Shown here in pieces: positions 45,701-57,315 of a DNA stretch of 64,000 bases; the stretch's first letter is position 1; each line of letters opens with the position of its first letter. A model generated the notes under the pieces. The model saw nothing but the letters and a program-made list of their open reading frames with translations, was not told the origin of the DNA and made no database searches. This DNA comes from Oryzias latipes. Its lineage: Eukaryota; Chordata; Actinopteri; Beloniformes; Adrianichthyidae. The stretch spans positions 3,392,642 through 3,456,641 of the forward strand of contig NC_019866.2 in NCBI RefSeq assembly GCF_002234675.1, read 5' to 3'. The position numbers were made by a program, and so were the translations under genes.

Positions 45701-47551
45701 AAAACCTTTAAGATGAATCTGATCAAGAGTAGACCACGTACTGCTCTGACAAATGCTGTGAGGTGACCTTCACTCTGCCACTCGGTCTGTTTGTCTGCCT
45801 GCAGAAACACACGGGGAACTCGGATTCTGTAGAGGCCGTCGACTGCAGCCACTTCCTGAGGACACAAAACAAACCACAAGCTGTTGTCCAACGCCTTCGT
45901 ATTGCAACACATTTTCTAAAGTCATATCTGTCTGCAGTAATGTTATTTTGCATGGATCTGTGGGGAGTGCTGTTATTACGATGACACTATTAGCTCACCT
46001 TCAGTTTGGTTCTGTCCTCCTCTGAGAGCTGGTTCTGATTTAAAGAGACACTTGGCTCCCGACCAGTTTTCAACATAAGTGATCCACGTAGCTGAAATTT
46101 TGCTACATCATCTAGGAGGGAGAAAACTCATTAGCATTAACGATTAACTCAGTCCATCAGTCTGGTTTTACATTAATTATTATTTTCTCTCTGTGCTTCC
46201 AAGATAACAAGACTTCCATCACTTTCAGTCTTTCGTTTTCACCAATAATCTGATCTCAGACTCATCTATTGATTGTAATTTACCACTAAATCCACTTTAA
46301 TTCTGAATAAATAACATCCATTGATCAGGATGTTGAATACTTTCCCAAAACTGAAAACTTTTTAAGACTCAATAGAATAACAAGTGTCTGACATTAAATA
46401 TATTTCATATAAATAATAATCCCAAATATGCAACATATTGTAAATGGTTAACAAGTATACTCCTTATCTCCAAGAGAGATATTGAAGATATATGCATTAG
46501 ATATGTAAACAAAGCTTTGAATTTGTTAGAAACTGAAGGGTTATTTCCTTTATTCAAAAAAAAAAAATCTAGAAAAAAACTAAGCAACTATTTGTACATA
46601 ATATTCTAAACACGTTTGGCCAGTGCTGAGGTTTTTTTCGTGGTCACATGGATCAGAGGAAGAGTTATGCTTATGGTAATACGTGCGACCATTAGCAACA
46701 TTTAGACTTAACATACGTGCAGGTAATTCACCAATGTGCATCTTGGTGAATTTCTATCATTATTTTTGCTTGGTCGCACTTAAATACATGCAAATAACAT
46801 CAGCCAAAATTAAATAAATAAAGAGAGAAAATATACAAGTTTTATTACATAATTGTTTTTGTATATGCACAAGTATGTCTATTAATGATTAGGAGTCATT
46901 TTAATGCTATTGTCTAGAGGTGTATGTTTAAAGATACCTATTCCGTATCTATTACACTTTTATTTTCCAATCAAATCACGACTAATCTTAACTTTTACAT
47001 TTAATTTCAAATCTAAATGATCAAAGATTATCTTTAACAAGTAAACAACTGGTTTGGACACTACTAATTTTAAAAAAGTCAGGTCAAATTGACAATATTC
47101 TGTCATTATTAAATCAAAAAGGGTCTTACAACCACCAATTTCAAGTTATAGTTCTCTTCATTTACAGAACCTTTAGCAGCTTGCTAGCATGCTAAAACGC
47201 AACAATACAAGTACAACTCATGAATTAAAATACTTTTCTCACCAAGTTCAAACGAGTGTTCAAGTGGCACAGATAAACCATTGAACTCGGCTTCCAAACC
47301 ATCACTAGCCTGGAGAACAAACAGGGAAAAAATAATGGATTAACCTTCCCTCGAGTCTTGGCCAAAACATGCTAATGCTAACATTTTGCTATATATGCTT
47401 TAGCTTCCGCTTTACCACGCCCTCTGACATAATTTCAAATCTCATATTTCAGTCTTACCCTTCGACCGTTATTGGAGTTTACTAAGTTGATGGATACAAA
47501 TAACCAAACGCAGAAAACACCTGCTCGATTGTTCGTTAGCACACGAGCCAT
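42737..47551 (-). CDS. emc10: ER membrane protein complex subunit 10
   Basis: A lumenal/type I membrane subunit of the ER membrane complex, which inserts tail-anchored and multipass proteins (family knowledge). Exons 47551-47459, 47309-47243, 46111-45999, 45855-45742, 45194-45010 and 43901-43808 are followed by one of two last exons: 42838-42737 (255 residues in total) or 43342-43256 (250 residues). The N-terminal signal peptide is [20 protein letters not shown] onward. The lumenal domain contains [19 protein letters not shown] and [18 protein letters not shown]. The distal last exon gives [17 protein letters not shown], a membrane anchor, then a Gly-rich tail, as in the human membrane form (262 residues). 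Both last exons have proper AG acceptors and join in phase 0. ETS-like CCGGAAGT lies just upstream of the ATG. In human the gene also neighbours MYBPC2. Confidence 0.95.
43256..43342 (-). CDS. emc10: Alternative last coding exon of emc10
   Basis: After a good acceptor (TTGCAG), 28 codons read [20 protein letters not shown], then AGGGREQS and a stop, in phase with the exon ending at 43808. It resembles the alternative C-terminus that, from memory, distinguishes the human secreted EMC10 isoform. The hydrophobic run is shorter than in the distal exon (about 12 residues), so this form may be poorly anchored. Expression is not shown. Confidence 0.75.
   Translation of the reverse strand, partial: WYLILGGAIFLMVSNSAQPPAGGGREQS
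44049..44610. mobile_element. Non-autonomous element with 17-bp terminal inverted repeats
   Basis: CTATTTTCAAAGCATTC at 44049-44065 is matched inversely by GAACGCTTTGAAAATAG at 44594-44610 (one mismatch). It lies in an emc10 intron. Related sequence is present at 14880-15290 and, inverted, at 30620-30830. No coding sequence. I could not define a target duplication, so the superfamily is open. Confidence 0.65.
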
Positions 47552-48316
47552 TTTAACTGAACTGGGAACCGGAAGTAAGCTTCACAGTGTACCGTCGCAG
47601 TAAAAGCACTTCCGGAGTTTTTCTTTTAAACGCATCGCACGAAGCCAGTGGCATTTTTTGATTGATTTTGGAGTGATGTTGGAATTTTTATTTTTTTTAT
47701 TTTGCATCAGTAATTTTTCTCATAGCAATTTATAGATTGCAGAATCAAAACATATTAAAATACCTTCATGTAAAAAAAAAGTCTATAGGTGCAGTCTGTT
47801 GCAGGATCACAGAGCTGTATTATGTGATTTCCTGTATTTTAAAGGGTGTGAATAAAACGAAAGGTTTAAAACTGCTGTTTTAAATGACAATAGTGATGGG
47901 ATGATAAATCCTCTTGCACTGACACATCCAAGACCAGCAGAGGCTGCCAGCACTCCGGAAAGTGTTTAACCCCCAAGTGCTCCGAAGCCATTTACAATTC
48001 CATTTTAATGGCTGAGCTGAACACCAAATATTTATGTGCTGCGTTCTAGGGGAGCCATTCAGAGTTTTAAATCCTTAAAGCAGCCTTCATTCAAAGCTCT
48101 TTTTTGTTCAGTAGTTCAAACCACCTAGAATTGATCTCAAGATGTGGATCAGTGTGTTTTTTTGTGAAATGTTGGTGAAACAGACTGTCGTTTATATTTG
48201 TCACTGTTGTGAAACTTTAAAAGATAAATGACAGTAGGTGTTTTAAACTTGGTTTCTGAATAACATTGTTCACACTGTACTTGAGCCTCAACTACAGAAA
48301 CCTAAACCGACTGGGT
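47552..48316. other. emc10 promoter flank
   Basis: Two ETS-type sites (CCGGAAGT at about 47569-47576 and ACTTCCGG at about 47608-47615) just upstream of the emc10 start are typical of housekeeping promoters. The rest is AT-rich with nothing recognised. Confidence 0.45.
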
Positions 48317-49539
48317 CAGGAGAGGGCAAACTACGGCTCGTGGGCCGGATCCGGCCCGCCTCCATGTTTGGTCCGGTCCGGCCATGAGATCAAGACCCAC
48401 ATAGAACAAGATATTTTATTCCACTTCTCTCCAGTCTGTGCCCTGATCTGAAACCCCCTAAAACCCCTGTCAACTTAATTGCTTTAGAGAAATTATGCTG
48501 CTTATATATTTTCCAAACAGCGCACCCTGTTCCGTGTCCTGGTTGGCTGAAGATCTTTTTAATAATCCGTGCCGTGCAATCTCCTGTACAGAAACGCACA
48601 GTTTTTCAGTAAATCTTTGATCGTGATCAGACCTTTGTTTTCATGTTATAATCCTAGACCTATTTTACTATGAAGGTTTGAACCTTGAGAACTTAAACAG
48701 GAGAGAAAAGTGTGAAGTGTTTTACTGCTGTAAAACATCCTTCTTCGCCGATTTCATCGATCACAACTTATTTTTACAACGAAACTCCTGCAATAAACGA
48801 GGGACTACTGTACTGGTGAAAAGTTAATGCAGATATTTACCAAGCTGCAGCAGAAGACCAAAGAATTTGGCCCTTTTTTCATCATCATTGCAATAGAAAC
48901 AGACTAGCAGGACACAGCGCAGCAGCCCAGTTTTAATCGTGAAGTTTATCGCAAACTGAGAGACATGTGAGGAGCTGCAGGCCTCCAAAGCAAAGACAGG
49001 GGAAGACAGACTATTTCTTGGTTATATTTCTGAAATGTATTATTTCTAAGGACATTTTTCTTAGAAAAATTTTAGTGTTGTTTATTTGATTAAAAGGATC
49101 ATGAATGAATAAATGAATGAATACATCTTTATCCATATAGCACTTTATAATTCCTTCAGGGTAGCAAAGGGCTTCACAATGAAAGAAAGAGGCCTCATTT
49201 AGCATCCACTTGGTGTTGGAAGATTTGTTGTTTTTCCTTTTCCGATCATTGAAACACCACATGAACGCAGCATTTCTCTAAGCTTGCGTTTGACCGGAGG
49301 TACATCAAGCCATTGGTGCAACCGGCCCTTAAATTCGGAACAGTTTTGAAATAAAAACAGTTTTAAAATGTATAATAATAATTCAGTCTCCTTTAGTCCA
49401 GATTCGATGTTATTTCTTTCTCTTATAAAGTGAATTACCAAAACACCCCATGCATCTGCTCATGGTCTGGCCCTTTTTTCTTCCTTTCAAATTTTAGAAT
49501 CCTTTGAGGCCCATGAGTTGAAAAGTTTGCCCACCCCTG
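48317..49539. mobile_element. hAT-type non-autonomous transposon
   Basis: The left end CAGGAGAGGGCAAACTACGG and right end AAAGTTTGCCCACCCCTG are inverted copies of the CAGGGGTGGGCAAACT end found in hAT elements. The flanks GACTGGGT and ATCTGGGT agree at six of eight bases, consistent with an aged 8-bp target duplication. About 1.2 kb, with no transposase frame visible. The interior may hold further insertions. Confidence 0.75.
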
Positions 49540-51626
49540 ATCTGGGTAATCTAGCTGGTGTCCTTTGAGACACCTTAATATGTTGACCTTATTTCTGTAT
49601 TTTCACATATCCTTTTTGAGATTTGGCTTCAGCTTTAAGATTTTTGTTTGCTATTTTGTTTATTCATTTTTAAAAACTGGTGCTTCTTTATTTAGTTCAA
49701 GAGGCCTGATGAGAACAGACTATGGCATGTGCCACCTCCAAGCCAGCAGTCATGGATCGCTGTTCTTCCTTTCCTGCGCTGCATTCGCGGAATGCTGATG
49801 CAAGCTGTTAATTTAACAAGGTCTAAAGTTGTCAAAATGTTGTTAAACACTTTGGGTCAGCTAAAGGGCAGATACTCTGTGACTGCACTGACAAGGTGCC
49901 AGAGATGACCAAAACTTAAAACCAGAGAGGAAGGAAATCAGGTGCAGCTTTCTGCCAACTATGATTGATATGAATGATTTCTGTATGCTTATTCTGAGCT
50001 GAAGAGATCTGCTGACACACCAAAAGCCCTCTCTGGATAGACGGGAACGAAATCCATTATTTGAAATGTCAATACTCTGGTTTTAAACTTCTGAAAAAGG
50101 AGTTCAGCAACCATCTCTTAAAGCTCAGTCTACAGAGGATTTAACGTTTTTGTTGACGACTATTCATTGCGCTATCTGCTACAATTTCTGCCAGGATAGA
50201 CTGAGGATATTTGTATGAGCTTCATCTGTGTAATGATTATTCTAGAGATTCTTGTTGTGTTGTTGTTGGTGGAAACAGAGTGGGTCTCCGTGGGCTTCTG
50301 CAAAGGTGCAGATCTTTGTATGGAGCATATGGCGACAGAGGCATGGGATTCCCTGGGGTCCTGCCTCTGAAACTGTGCAGACCTATGCTGTTTCTGGGCC
50401 ATCCCGTTACTCTCTGTCACAGCCCTGAGCAACAGTGTCAGCTCACTATTCCCTGGAAATAATAAAAACACACTTTACGTGTTTTCATTCAGCGCTCATT
50501 CTACGCTGAATGAAAACATTGTCATGGCTTTTCAACCTGTTTAAAATTGAGTCGTTTGAGGCTTTCTGGGAACTAAAACTGAAGGATTTTATCACTTTGA
50601 TTCTGCATCTGAACTTTGGTGTTTTTATTTTTGTCACATGTGCTAAATCTGTCCAAATATATTCATAAAACTTAGGAAAATAATGCAAAATCAGCAGGTT
50701 TCCCATGCTCCTCCTGACCAAAGAAAACCTGTTAACGACCACTGCTGCTCCCAAACTGCTAAGGGGTAAAAGGAGGCTTAAAAATAGTAGAGAGACAGTG
50801 GGAGGAGCTTCGAAGTTACATCATTCTGTACAGTAAAATAAGCTGACAAAGCTCAGAGTTTTCTTTAAACATCATGGTGCACTTTTCTCGCAACATGAAA
50901 TGCTAAAAATCATTGCTTCGGCTGCTGGAGCTGCTGTGATCAGTGTCAGCTCCTCTGCTGTAATTCCCCTTCAAGCAGGAGCTAATGAGGTTTATCCATG
51001 ATGAAGTAGCTGTACAAGCAATGGCCACACATTTGCACACACACTACTCAAAGGTCAAGGCAGTGTGCACTGGTGGCTGCCTGACAAACGCCTTCCCAGC
51101 ACAGAATGAGACATAATAGCGGTCAGCTGCAGCACGAAAGCAACATTAGCTTTACAGAAATGCAGATACATAAAATCTAACTTCAGAACGTTAAAATTTA
51201 ATTTCAGCAACATTTTCCAAACTTTATAAAATGTGTTTTCATGGTTTAGAATTTCTGTGGGGTTTTTGCAGCATAAAAGATCATCATACGAAGACCAAAA
51301 TTTTATTTTTTTTAATTACAGAAATTCATTTGCATGTTTTCTGCGTATCCTCTCGTGTAGACCATCACAAATAACAAGGAAGCAGTCAGCCGAGCAAATC
51401 CAGGAGTAATTGAGTTAAAAAGTCAGGTATTTAACGAAGAACTTTGGGTTATTTTTGGGTTGTCACGAAAATGTACACATACTCCTTCAGACAATATCAC
51501 TTTTGTTGCATGATGTTTGCATTTTCACTTCCTTTTTTAAAGGCACATTTTAAAATCTTGATTTCCAAAAGTAGTTGACCAATGTTTTTTACTAAAGGTT
51601 ATTTATTCACTACATTTCCACTCAAA
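49540..51626. other. Intergenic with a short perfect hairpin
   Basis: AT-rich, no gene seen. A 14-bp perfect inverted repeat (GTTTTCATTCAGCG and its inverse, 9-base loop) lies at 50481-50517. Confidence 0.45.
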
Positions 51627-51642
51627 TTTAAGGTCAATTTTA

Positions 51643-53953
51643 TTTATTTTTATTTTTTATTTTTTTAACTTGTCCTGTCCAACAGCTGGGCAGACAGATG
51701 AGAGCTGAGGGCCTCTTGTGTTGGACATATTTTACTTTAACAAGAGGGGTTATTCATCTTCAGACAAACCAAAGGTATGTCTGAATAAACCCCTTTTGTA
51801 ATTGAGGCCAAACTTTATTAATTTCAATCATGTCTGAAAATCTTTGGTGTTGGACCGGACGGAAAAGGAAAGAGGGGAAGAAGAGAGAGGGACGTTAGAG
51901 AGAGGGGGGTAGGGGTGATAATAGGAGGGGAAGGGGGATAAGACCATGAAGCAGCATAAAGCAACAAGTTTACTGGTTGTTAATCATTATGGTAAGGTTC
52001 AAATGTAGAAAAAAAAAAAAGGGGCGGAGCCTGTCCACACACACACTCAAATGTTATAAACACACCTGCTAGCTGCAAAAATGTCCACCTGTCGACATGT
52101 ACACAAAACAGATAGTGTTCACACGCATACTTATGCCTTAAAACCAACTAGTGTGAAATATTTCAGTCATTCAGTCATGCAAACTGTTAGTGCAAAGGTG
52201 AGCTAACACCTGTGCTCAGGTGAGTGTTTATGTTCTTCTAAAATGGATGGTGGAACGTGAAAAGAAGGAGGGAGAGTGCCCAGCCATCCCCACCCCAAGA
52301 CCCCCACCGCAGCAGCAGCGGCAGCCGGAATCCCCCCAACGCCACACGGGAACCGGCAGGGAACATCCGTCGCCCGGGCGACCAAGCCCGCCACCCAGGC
52401 CAGGGCCAGCAGGGCCGCCGCAAGGCCCCCAGAGCCAGAGGCCAGGGACGCACGGAGGGAAAGAGAACGCTGCCCCAGCCCAACCAGGAGAGCAGCCCCC
52501 CCGCCGCGCCGGGAGAACCCAACGCAGGGCCCCACCGGAGAAGGACGCTCACAGCCCCAAACGAGCACCCCACCACCACCCAGGAGTTCCGGGCATCCCC
52601 CCGCCCCAACCCCAGGTACGAGCCAGGACCCCCCAAGGGAGACCCGCTCCGCACTCCAGGCAGCCATCCGCCCGGCCCACGGTTGGTCCAGGGAGGAGCG
52701 AGGCAGGGGGCCCGCCGCCCCCGCCCAGGAGGGGGGAACCACGGGGAAAAAAAGAGGGCCCACAAGGGGTGTTATAAATATGGCCCGACCAGGCTCGGCC
52801 ACAGTTGGAAATTTGGCGGGGCCCAGCACTCAGGAGCAAGGACCAGAACCCACCCCCCAGGGACCAGACACCCCCGGCTCAGATGTAATGTGAACCCCCC
52901 CACCGCGCGGAGAGAGCACCGCCGGGCCCAGGAAGCCGGCACCCCGGGGACACGGCCGCCGCTGCAAAGGGGCCCGTACCCCCCACCAGGGAAGAGGCAG
53001 GGGACAGACGGACCCAGGTCCCACCTTCCTTGCAAAATGTGTGTGCGTGTATGTGTGTTTGAAAGGGTGTGTGTGTGCATGTGTGTGTGTTTATGTTGGG
53101 ATGTATATATTGAGGGGGGAGGGGTGTGTGTACTAAGGGGGGTGCGGTTAAAATTGGCGGGTAGGGCACTAAGGGGACATCTCCTGATTACTCACAGTGA
53201 CGTCCCCTCACCCTCCCCACCAAGGGGCACCAAATGTCTAAGGTGGGGTTAAAATTGGCGGGTAGGGTGCTAGGAGGACATCCGCTGCTTGCTGGCAGTG
53301 ATGTCCAAGCACCCCCCCTACCAAGGGCCCTACATGTCTAAGGTGCAAATAAAACCGAAAGAGGGGGGGCCCACTCCATACGGCAACCACAGGAGGGGGG
53401 CCACTGCCTAGTAAACCCCCCCCCCCCAAGGCTCATCGCAGGCTAAGCCCCCCACCCCCTCACCCTATTATGAGGTTATATGAGGAAGGGGGTAAGTTGG
53501 GGACAGATGATAGACTGTCCCCCGGTGGTCAAACAGCTGTCCCCCGCCCCCCCCAGCAAGGGGGCCAGGCCCACCCAGCCCCGGGGCCCCACCCCCGGAG
53601 GCGCAGACACCCCAGGCCCAGCACCACCACCCCCACACAGAGAGAGAGAGGAGCCAGAAAGCGCCGGCCCCCCCCGGAGCAAGCCCAGGCCCCCACCCCC
53701 AAACACCAGCCCTAGAAGAGCTCTGGTCAGGCCTCGACGGGACTGAGGCAGCCAACCGGCCGGGGAAACCGCCGATGGCCTCAGCGGAGACCCCGACCCG
53801 TCAACCCCCCCTGCCCCGTACCAATAGTGCCCCCCCCCTCCCCCAGAATGCCCCCCCTCACAGGACAGGGCCGACAAGACCCCCACCCCACCCCCCCCCA
53901 GACCCCGCAGCCGAAGCGGATGACACCCAGAGCGACCGGGGGCCCCAAGAGGG
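51643..53953 (-). mobile_element. 2.3-kb GC-rich retroposed element with 16-bp target duplication
   Basis: TTTAAGGTCAATTTTA occurs perfectly at 51627-51642 and 53954-53969. Read on the minus strand, the element ends in an A-rich tail (51643-51668) next to the duplication, as expected for target-primed reverse transcription by LINE machinery. The body (52250-53950) is extremely G-rich on this strand, with many runs of three or more G. It includes two tandem units of about 101 bp starting at 53146 and 53247 (GGTTAAAATTGGCGGGTAGG on the plus strand). Near its 3' end an inverted repeat pairs about 51742-51762 with 51778-51800. Long open frames exist in several frames at once because stop codons are rare in such composition. 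There is no reverse transcriptase, so it is non-autonomous or severely truncated. Family not identified. Confidence 0.8.
53146..53345. repeat. Two tandem units of about 101 bp
   Basis: Both units start GGTTAAAATTGGCGGGTAGG and end near ATGTCTAAGGTG, with about 75-80 percent identity by eye between them. They lie inside the 2.3-kb retroposed element. Confidence 0.8.
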
Positions 53954-54329
53954 TTTAAGGTCAATTTTAAAATGACTAATTTAAAAGATGTTTACATTAC
54001 TGTATCATCACAGAAGAAACTTAATTAGGCTTGTGAGTCTGTTGTGTTTTCTGTTAAATGTAAATATGGTTTCTTCAAACATTTTAAATGTTTTTTTGTG
54101 TCCAGAACATTTGCTCATATCAAAAAAAACTTTTGGTGGTTGAAATGCAGAAGCTGTTTATGTCAAAGTGTTTGTTTTATACTTAAAAACTTTGCAACCG
54201 CTTACAGCACTTCCTGTAAGACATTTTTTCAACAGAAATCAAACCAACAGAAGGAGATTTAGTTTATTTTAGATGTATAAAACATAAAAATAGTCTAGAA
54301 TAAGAGTTAAACAATAGTCAATATCAGCA

Positions 54330-54605
54330 AAAAGTCCCTGGTTCAAATCCCAGTTGGGTGGAGTTTGCATGTTCTCGTGGTGCATACATGGGTTTTCTCC
54401 TGTCACTTTGGCTTCCTCCCATAGATTTCCCAGGTTGACTGGTGACTGAACAGCCCCTCAGGTGTGAATATGACTTTGTGTGGTTCTCTGTGACTGTGTG
54501 GTCCTGCGACGGACTGGAGAACTGTCCACGGTGTCCCACAGTACATGGATCAGCTCCATCAACCACAATCAGGCATTAGTAGGTATAAAGAATGGATGCA
54601 TGAAT
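54330..54605 (+). mobile_element. Degenerate tRNA-derived SINE
   Basis: A B-box-like GGTTCAAATCCCAG leads into GGAGTTTGCATGTTCTCGTGG, GGCTTCCTCCCA and GCGACGGACTGGAG blocks of the same SINE family as 10529-10883. More diverged than that copy. Confidence 0.75.
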
Positions 54606-57200
54606 ATCTAGAGGATGGAGGGTAGTTAACGTTAGAGAAAGTGTTGCCATTTCTGGATTTGTAGTGTCTTTAAACATATTTTGTTTCTTGCTGTCAGTGC
54701 AGAGCAATGCATCAAGACTGTTGTGTTTGCATGTTTTCAATGATCTCTGATGATTCTTTTAAGTATTATTTCCAGAAGAAAAGAGGCCAGTATTATTCTT
54801 TGTGATATTTGTGAAATAAAAATTTTCACCCACTAATTCCAGCTCACAAATGTGTTGTAATGGGACAATCGAGGACACAGAAAACAGACATTTTCCGGTT
54901 TGCTTGCTGCTGACCCACACAGGCCCTTAACAGGCACAAACCCCCCCTGTTCACCCACCTTCTTAATTTAAATGTAACCAGAGAATTCAAATCCAGATCT
55001 TAAAATTTTGATTTCTGTTGAAGGTTTTAATTTCTGAAACAGTGTGCAGCAGTCGCAGGACGCCCTCAGTGGGGAAGGAGGAGGAGCAGACCTGCTTTAC
55101 TTGGCTTAATGTTCACTTCAGTGAGGCTTAACTAATGAAGGTGTTAAATAACGTTGATGTCACCCTCTGCGGCAGACCACTGGATCATGTAGGACACCTA
55201 AAGTTAGTCTCTTATATCCACTTCAGATCCATAATATGTTAATAATGTGTATCGATTCAGAGACTTCCCTCAGAATATGAATCACAGCTGATGAGCTGTG
55301 CATGCATCAGAAAGATTTATGGAAGACAATTCGGTCTAAAATGTAAGTTATAATATACAGTAAGTGCAACAGCCTGGAGGAGCTTTTATGTCCTGTTCAA
55401 ACAGCTCTCCTTAATCTTCCTACCGGGTATTTAGCAGTCCTTGGATTTCCAAATCTCATGTTGCACTTGCCTCAAATAGCAATCTCTGCCTCTGTTTTTG
55501 ACTGAAGTTCTCCACCTAAATACAAAGCTTCCAAGAATGTTTATTGATACTGCCAAGGTTACAGCCGTTCCAACGGAGATGCAACCAGCGTGGAAAACAG
55601 AGGAGGGCACGCAGATGAAGAAATGCAAAGTGAAAAGAGGATTAATATGCATAATTTTACACAGATTTTTAAACTCTCCATGTCCAATTGATATCACATT
55701 CCTAAAATCAGCGGTAGCACAATAAAGACATTTCTGAGGTCGAAAAAATGACTTCTTGTCATTTTTTGTGGAATACTAATCTGGTTTTTAGCTTTACAAT
55801 TTTTACAATAAACATTTCACATTTTGAAATTATTTAGTGGTTCATTCAAAGCAAAATGTTTATTTTAAGTGAATAACTATGAAGAATACATTTTGCACAT
55901 ACTGAAATGTCAAAAACCTGAGGGTTGACACTTGATGCACTTTCTTCATGACTTGGGTCCAAGTGGGAGATATTAGAAATAAAATTAACTCATTTATTAT
56001 ATTAAATTATATTATATCACATTATATTGAACAAAAGGTACATGCCTTCAATTTCCTAGGGAGCTAAATTGAGTTTCTCTTAATTCTGCAGTGTTATGGG
56101 TACACTAGCTCTTTGTGGATTATTTGTAAGTCGTCTGTTATCATTTGGATTTGGGCAAAATATTTCTAAGTTAAGGTCAATCAAATTCCCAAAGTTGATT
56201 CAAATTTGATCTAGAAAAGTCTGACAATATAATTCTAATTCCCATCTTTCATCAAAAGTCAAAGAATAATTTTCACCTAAACGGCAAAGTTGTATAAGAA
56301 ATTTGAGCTGGAGCTTTACTGGGGCCTGATAGGTTTTCAGAATTATTTGTATTATGTTTGCATTTTCTCTGTAGATGTCCCATCCAGAATTTTTACAGCT
56401 CAAACAGAACCTGTCTTCTTCAAAGAGGACAAATTATTTTAAAAAACTTGAAATGTAACGTAAAACAGTTGCCATCCAGAGGAGAAAACACAATCTTACA
56501 GGCTTTAGCTCATCAAGGCCCAGTACAAACAGTCACGCTCACCAACACTTAACCGTTCATGTTTTTGGAGCCTCCTGACAGATGCAGCATAAGGAGAAGA
56601 ACTAACAGAATTGTTACTCTGACTCCTTTTTTCTCCTTCTACCTTAGCTCATTTGAGTGTGAGGCCTGCCTGTGAGGCCTTCAGGAGGAAACCATGATCT
56701 CTGCAACTGACCAACAAGGAATGCAACATAAAACCCCCAAATTTATCTGAGGGTCTGCAAGTTGTTGCATTTCTTCCAGTGTCTTGAGGCAGCTTTCAAA
56801 GGAACAAGATCTTCCCAGCAGAGATGCAGACGCCAAACTGATCCTAGTTTTTATGGCCTGGAGACATAAAACCACCTTTCTCCTCACCAAATTACAGATT
56901 TGTGCTGAACACACTCTAAGTGCATCATTCCAACAGATGCCTCCTCCCTCGTAAGAACATGAAACAAATCTGTGCAGTTAATCAGCTGGCAGGTTTTCCG
57001 GGGGGCTGAACTTTTCTTTATGGCTCTGAACCACTTTTACCCCTCATGGTGTCTTCCTCCTCCTCCTCTTCAATCCTTACGACTTCTGCCAAGGTTTCAA
57101 GTGACAGCCATTCTGTCGCTCTCCTCCTTTTTTGTTCTACTTGTGGAAGGATGGCAATGGTAGAAGGCGGCAGTGGCGACGGCGGGGGGTGGGGGGTTTA
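54606..57200. other. Upstream flank of the mybpc2 candidate
   Basis: Mostly AT-rich without exons. Close to the promoter there is an MCAT-like CATTCC at 56926-56931 and an E-box CAGCTG at 56983-56988, sites used by TEAD and MyoD-type factors in muscle genes. Their use here is inferred. Confidence 0.35.
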
Positions 57201-57203
57201 GGT

Positions 57204-57212
57204 CATAAAAAG
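57204..57212 (+). promoter_or_regulatory. mybpc2: TATA-like box before the mybpc2 candidate exon
   Basis: CATAAAAAG lies 82 bases before the ATG at 57294, leaving a leader of about 50-60 bases. Supports a TATA-driven tissue-specific promoter. Confidence 0.45.
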
Positions 57213-57293
57213 GGATGAAGAGCCAGGCAGGCAGATCCTTTTAAGAAGCAGGGAGGAAGACGCTTTGATAGGAATCTCTATAGAGACGCAAAC

Positions 57294-57315
57294 ATGCCGG
57301 AGCCCCAGAATCCAG
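57294..57315 (+). CDS. mybpc2: First coding exon, probably myosin-binding protein C, fast type
   Basis: ATG begins MPEPQNP and one further base precedes a strong donor (GTAAGC), so the exon ends in phase 1 after 22 nt. Myosin-binding protein C genes start MPE(P/A) and have a similarly short, phase-1 first coding exon (25 nt in human MYBPC3, from memory). MYBPC2 is the direct neighbour of EMC10 in human 19q13.33. MyBP-C binds the thick filament in the sarcomere. A TATA-like box and muscle-type sites lie upstream. I found no second exon before 64000, so intron 1 must be long or the call wrong. The evidence is positional plus seven residues, and therefore moderate. Confidence 0.5.

Noticed and set aside
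52203-53975. Several long Pro/Gly-rich frames on both strands as genes
   Set aside because: Extreme C/G strand bias removes stop codons in many frames at once. The stretch lies inside a retroposed element and shows no domain or exon structure.
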